Of a stretch of 64,000 nucleotides of DNA, positions 63,146 through 64,000 are shown one piece after another. Numbering within the stretch: the first letter of the stretch is position 1; each line of letters begins with the position of its first letter. The translations under genes and the position numbers were made by a program. The stretch covers positions 1,116,001-1,180,000 of the forward strand of contig NZ_PYVX01000001.1 of NCBI RefSeq assembly GCF_003056305.1, in the 5' to 3' direction. The notes beneath the pieces are model-generated. The model was not told the DNA's origin, searched no databases, and saw only the letters and a program-made list of their open reading frames with translations. This stretch comes from Halomonas denitrificans. Lineage in GTDB: Bacteria; Pseudomonadota; Gammaproteobacteria; Pseudomonadales; Halomonadaceae.

Positions 63146-63580
63146 TCACTCCACCGTGATGGTGATGGCCTCGGAGGTCACCGGCGGGTCGAAGCTCAGG
63201 TGGCCGGCGTCCATGAACAGCAGCTGCAGGGTGTGTTCCCCGGGCGCAAGCTCGAGCTCGACCTCGGTCTGGCCGCCGCCGAAGTGGCGCAGGGTCTCGC
63301 TTGACGGCAGCGGCTGGTCGAGGTCCACCTCGTCCAGCGGCGTGTCGACCAGCAGGTGGTGGTGGCCGGTGCCCTCACGCTCGGTCCCGGCGGGCGCCAC
63401 GCCCATGCCCGAGAGGCCCATGCGCACGGTGACAGGGCTCTCGACCGTCGCCCCCGCCTGGGGCGAGATGAAGTAGACCTCGCTGCCCTCGGGGGCCGCG
63501 CTGCGCTCCGTCTGAGCCATGGCCGTGGAGGCCAGCAACAGGCTGCCGGCCAGTCCCAGGCCTGCGATCCAGTGTTTCAT
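63146..63580 (-). CDS. DUF4399 exported protein
   Basis: 144 aa. A signal peptide (LGLAGSLLLASTAMA) is followed by the DUF4399 domain with VYFISPQAGATVESPVTVRMGLSGMGVAPAG (in part), GHHHLLVD and APGEHTLQLLFMDAGH. The HHH motif suggests metal binding; function unknown. ATG 63580 has AAGGAG 7-9 nt upstream. Separated by 165 bp from the tautomerase gene. Confidence 0.8.
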   Translation of the reverse strand: MKHWIAGLGLAGSLLLASTAMAQTERSAAPEGSEVYFISPQAGATVESPVTVRMGLSGMGVAPAGTEREGTGHHHLLVDTPLDEVDLDQPLPSSETLRHFGGGQTEVELELAPGEHTLQLLFMDAGHLSFDPPVTSEAITITVE

Positions 63581-63745
63581 GACGCCTCTCCTTGTCGCTA
63601 TACGCTGATAGGGTCCGTTGAGATCGTCCATCGAGACCCGATGGGCGAAGGGGACGGGAGCGCCGCGTCGAACGGCGCCCCGACCGCCCCAAAAGCCTAG
63701 TCGAACATCCCGGATGCCGACACGACCAGAAGCGCCGGGCGCGGC

Positions 63746-63943
63746 TCAGCGCGGGCCGTCCTCGCGGTCGCAGCCCAGCGCGCCGCCGCGGGCCCAGTGC
63801 TCGCCGTCCACCTCCTGGAAGAAGACCTGCACGGACTCCGGCGAGTTGCCGTAGACCTCCTCGAACGCCTCGGTGATGCGCCGGGCCAGCTCGCGCTTGT
63901 GCTCGACGCTGCCGGGAAACTGCTGGATGGTGACGATGGGCAT
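63746..63943 (-). CDS. 4-oxalocrotonate tautomerase family protein
   Basis: 65 aa. After Met removal the N-terminal catalytic Pro is exposed (PIVTIQQFPG). The family pattern KRELARRITEAFEEV and VQVFFQEV follows. It probably tautomerises small keto/enol acids; the substrate is unknown. ATG 63943 has GAGGAG 6-7 nt upstream. Bases 63944-64000 contain no further gene start. Confidence 0.85.
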   Translation of the reverse strand: MPIVTIQQFPGSVEHKRELARRITEAFEEVYGNSPESVQVFFQEVDGEHWARGGALGCDREDGPR

Positions 63944-64000
63944 GCTCGGCTCCTCGGGGTCGCAATGATGGGCGCCCAAGATAGCAGAAACCCGCCTCGC

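Overview
The window is high-GC, densely packed DNA from a gammaproteobacterium. It looks like a Halomonadaceae (Halomonas-type) chromosome segment. The evidence is the gene content and order: crbR-acs beside a hybrid kinase, dapA-bamC-MBL hydrolase-purC, tsaB-rsmJ, aceE-aceF with three lipoyl domains, scpA-scpB-rluB, and purL divergent from mltF. The species assignment is inference, because no rRNA is present. About 53 protein genes and three tRNA genes can be supported. Most very long open frames opposite these genes are high-GC shadows.

Positions 1-42 kb are mainly housekeeping. The CrbS/CrbR acetate-switch system lies next to acetyl-CoA synthetase. After it come sprT, a YecA/YgfB-family protein, a cardiolipin-synthase-like PLD enzyme, plsB, rsmJ/tsaB and adk. 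The pyruvate dehydrogenase E1-E2 operon follows, with a palindrome that fits the PdhR-type consensus. Next are ampD, nadC, trmO, purC, an MBL hydrolase, bamC, dapA, a Bcp peroxiredoxin, an AI-2E/PerM transporter with a TusA-like protein, bepA, nadA, two identical tRNA-Lys genes, rluB/scpB/scpA, radD, a UreI/AmiS-type channel, purL, mltF, tadA, tesB and tRNA-Thr. NadA and NadC give two steps of NAD synthesis. PlsB and the PLD enzyme belong to phospholipid synthesis. BamC and BepA both serve outer-membrane assembly.

Positions 42-49 kb are mixed. A Gly/Gly/Glu- and His-rich exported repeat protein is divergent from an iron-linked PiuC hydroxylase, with a Fur-box-like site between them. A 23-bp unit is tandemly triplicated across the piuC stop codon. 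umuDC follows under a near-perfect LexA box, with umuC starting at a TTG that overlaps the umuD stop. A fused CoA-transferase completes this part.

Positions 48.5-64 kb are more accessory: a Cache-PAS-PAS-GGDEF-EAL protein, an MgtC/DUF4010 membrane protein and several small stress-type proteins. The most unusual locus is 55.0-60.3 kb. A homologue of the Rhodococcus equi VapA virulence proteins lies next to an aerolysin-type pore-forming protein, and neither has a signal peptide. Upstream is a large XRE / degenerate-cyclase / STAND-ATPase / helical-repeat regulator. Both toxin-like genes share one promoter design: a sigma-S-like -10 (CTGTACTG), an 18-bp TGAT-N7-TGAT motif at a fixed distance upstream, and a second copy 105-106 bp further up. 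This looks like a small, coordinately controlled system aimed at eukaryotic membranes. The gene families are recognised from sequence memory; the regulatory link is inference.
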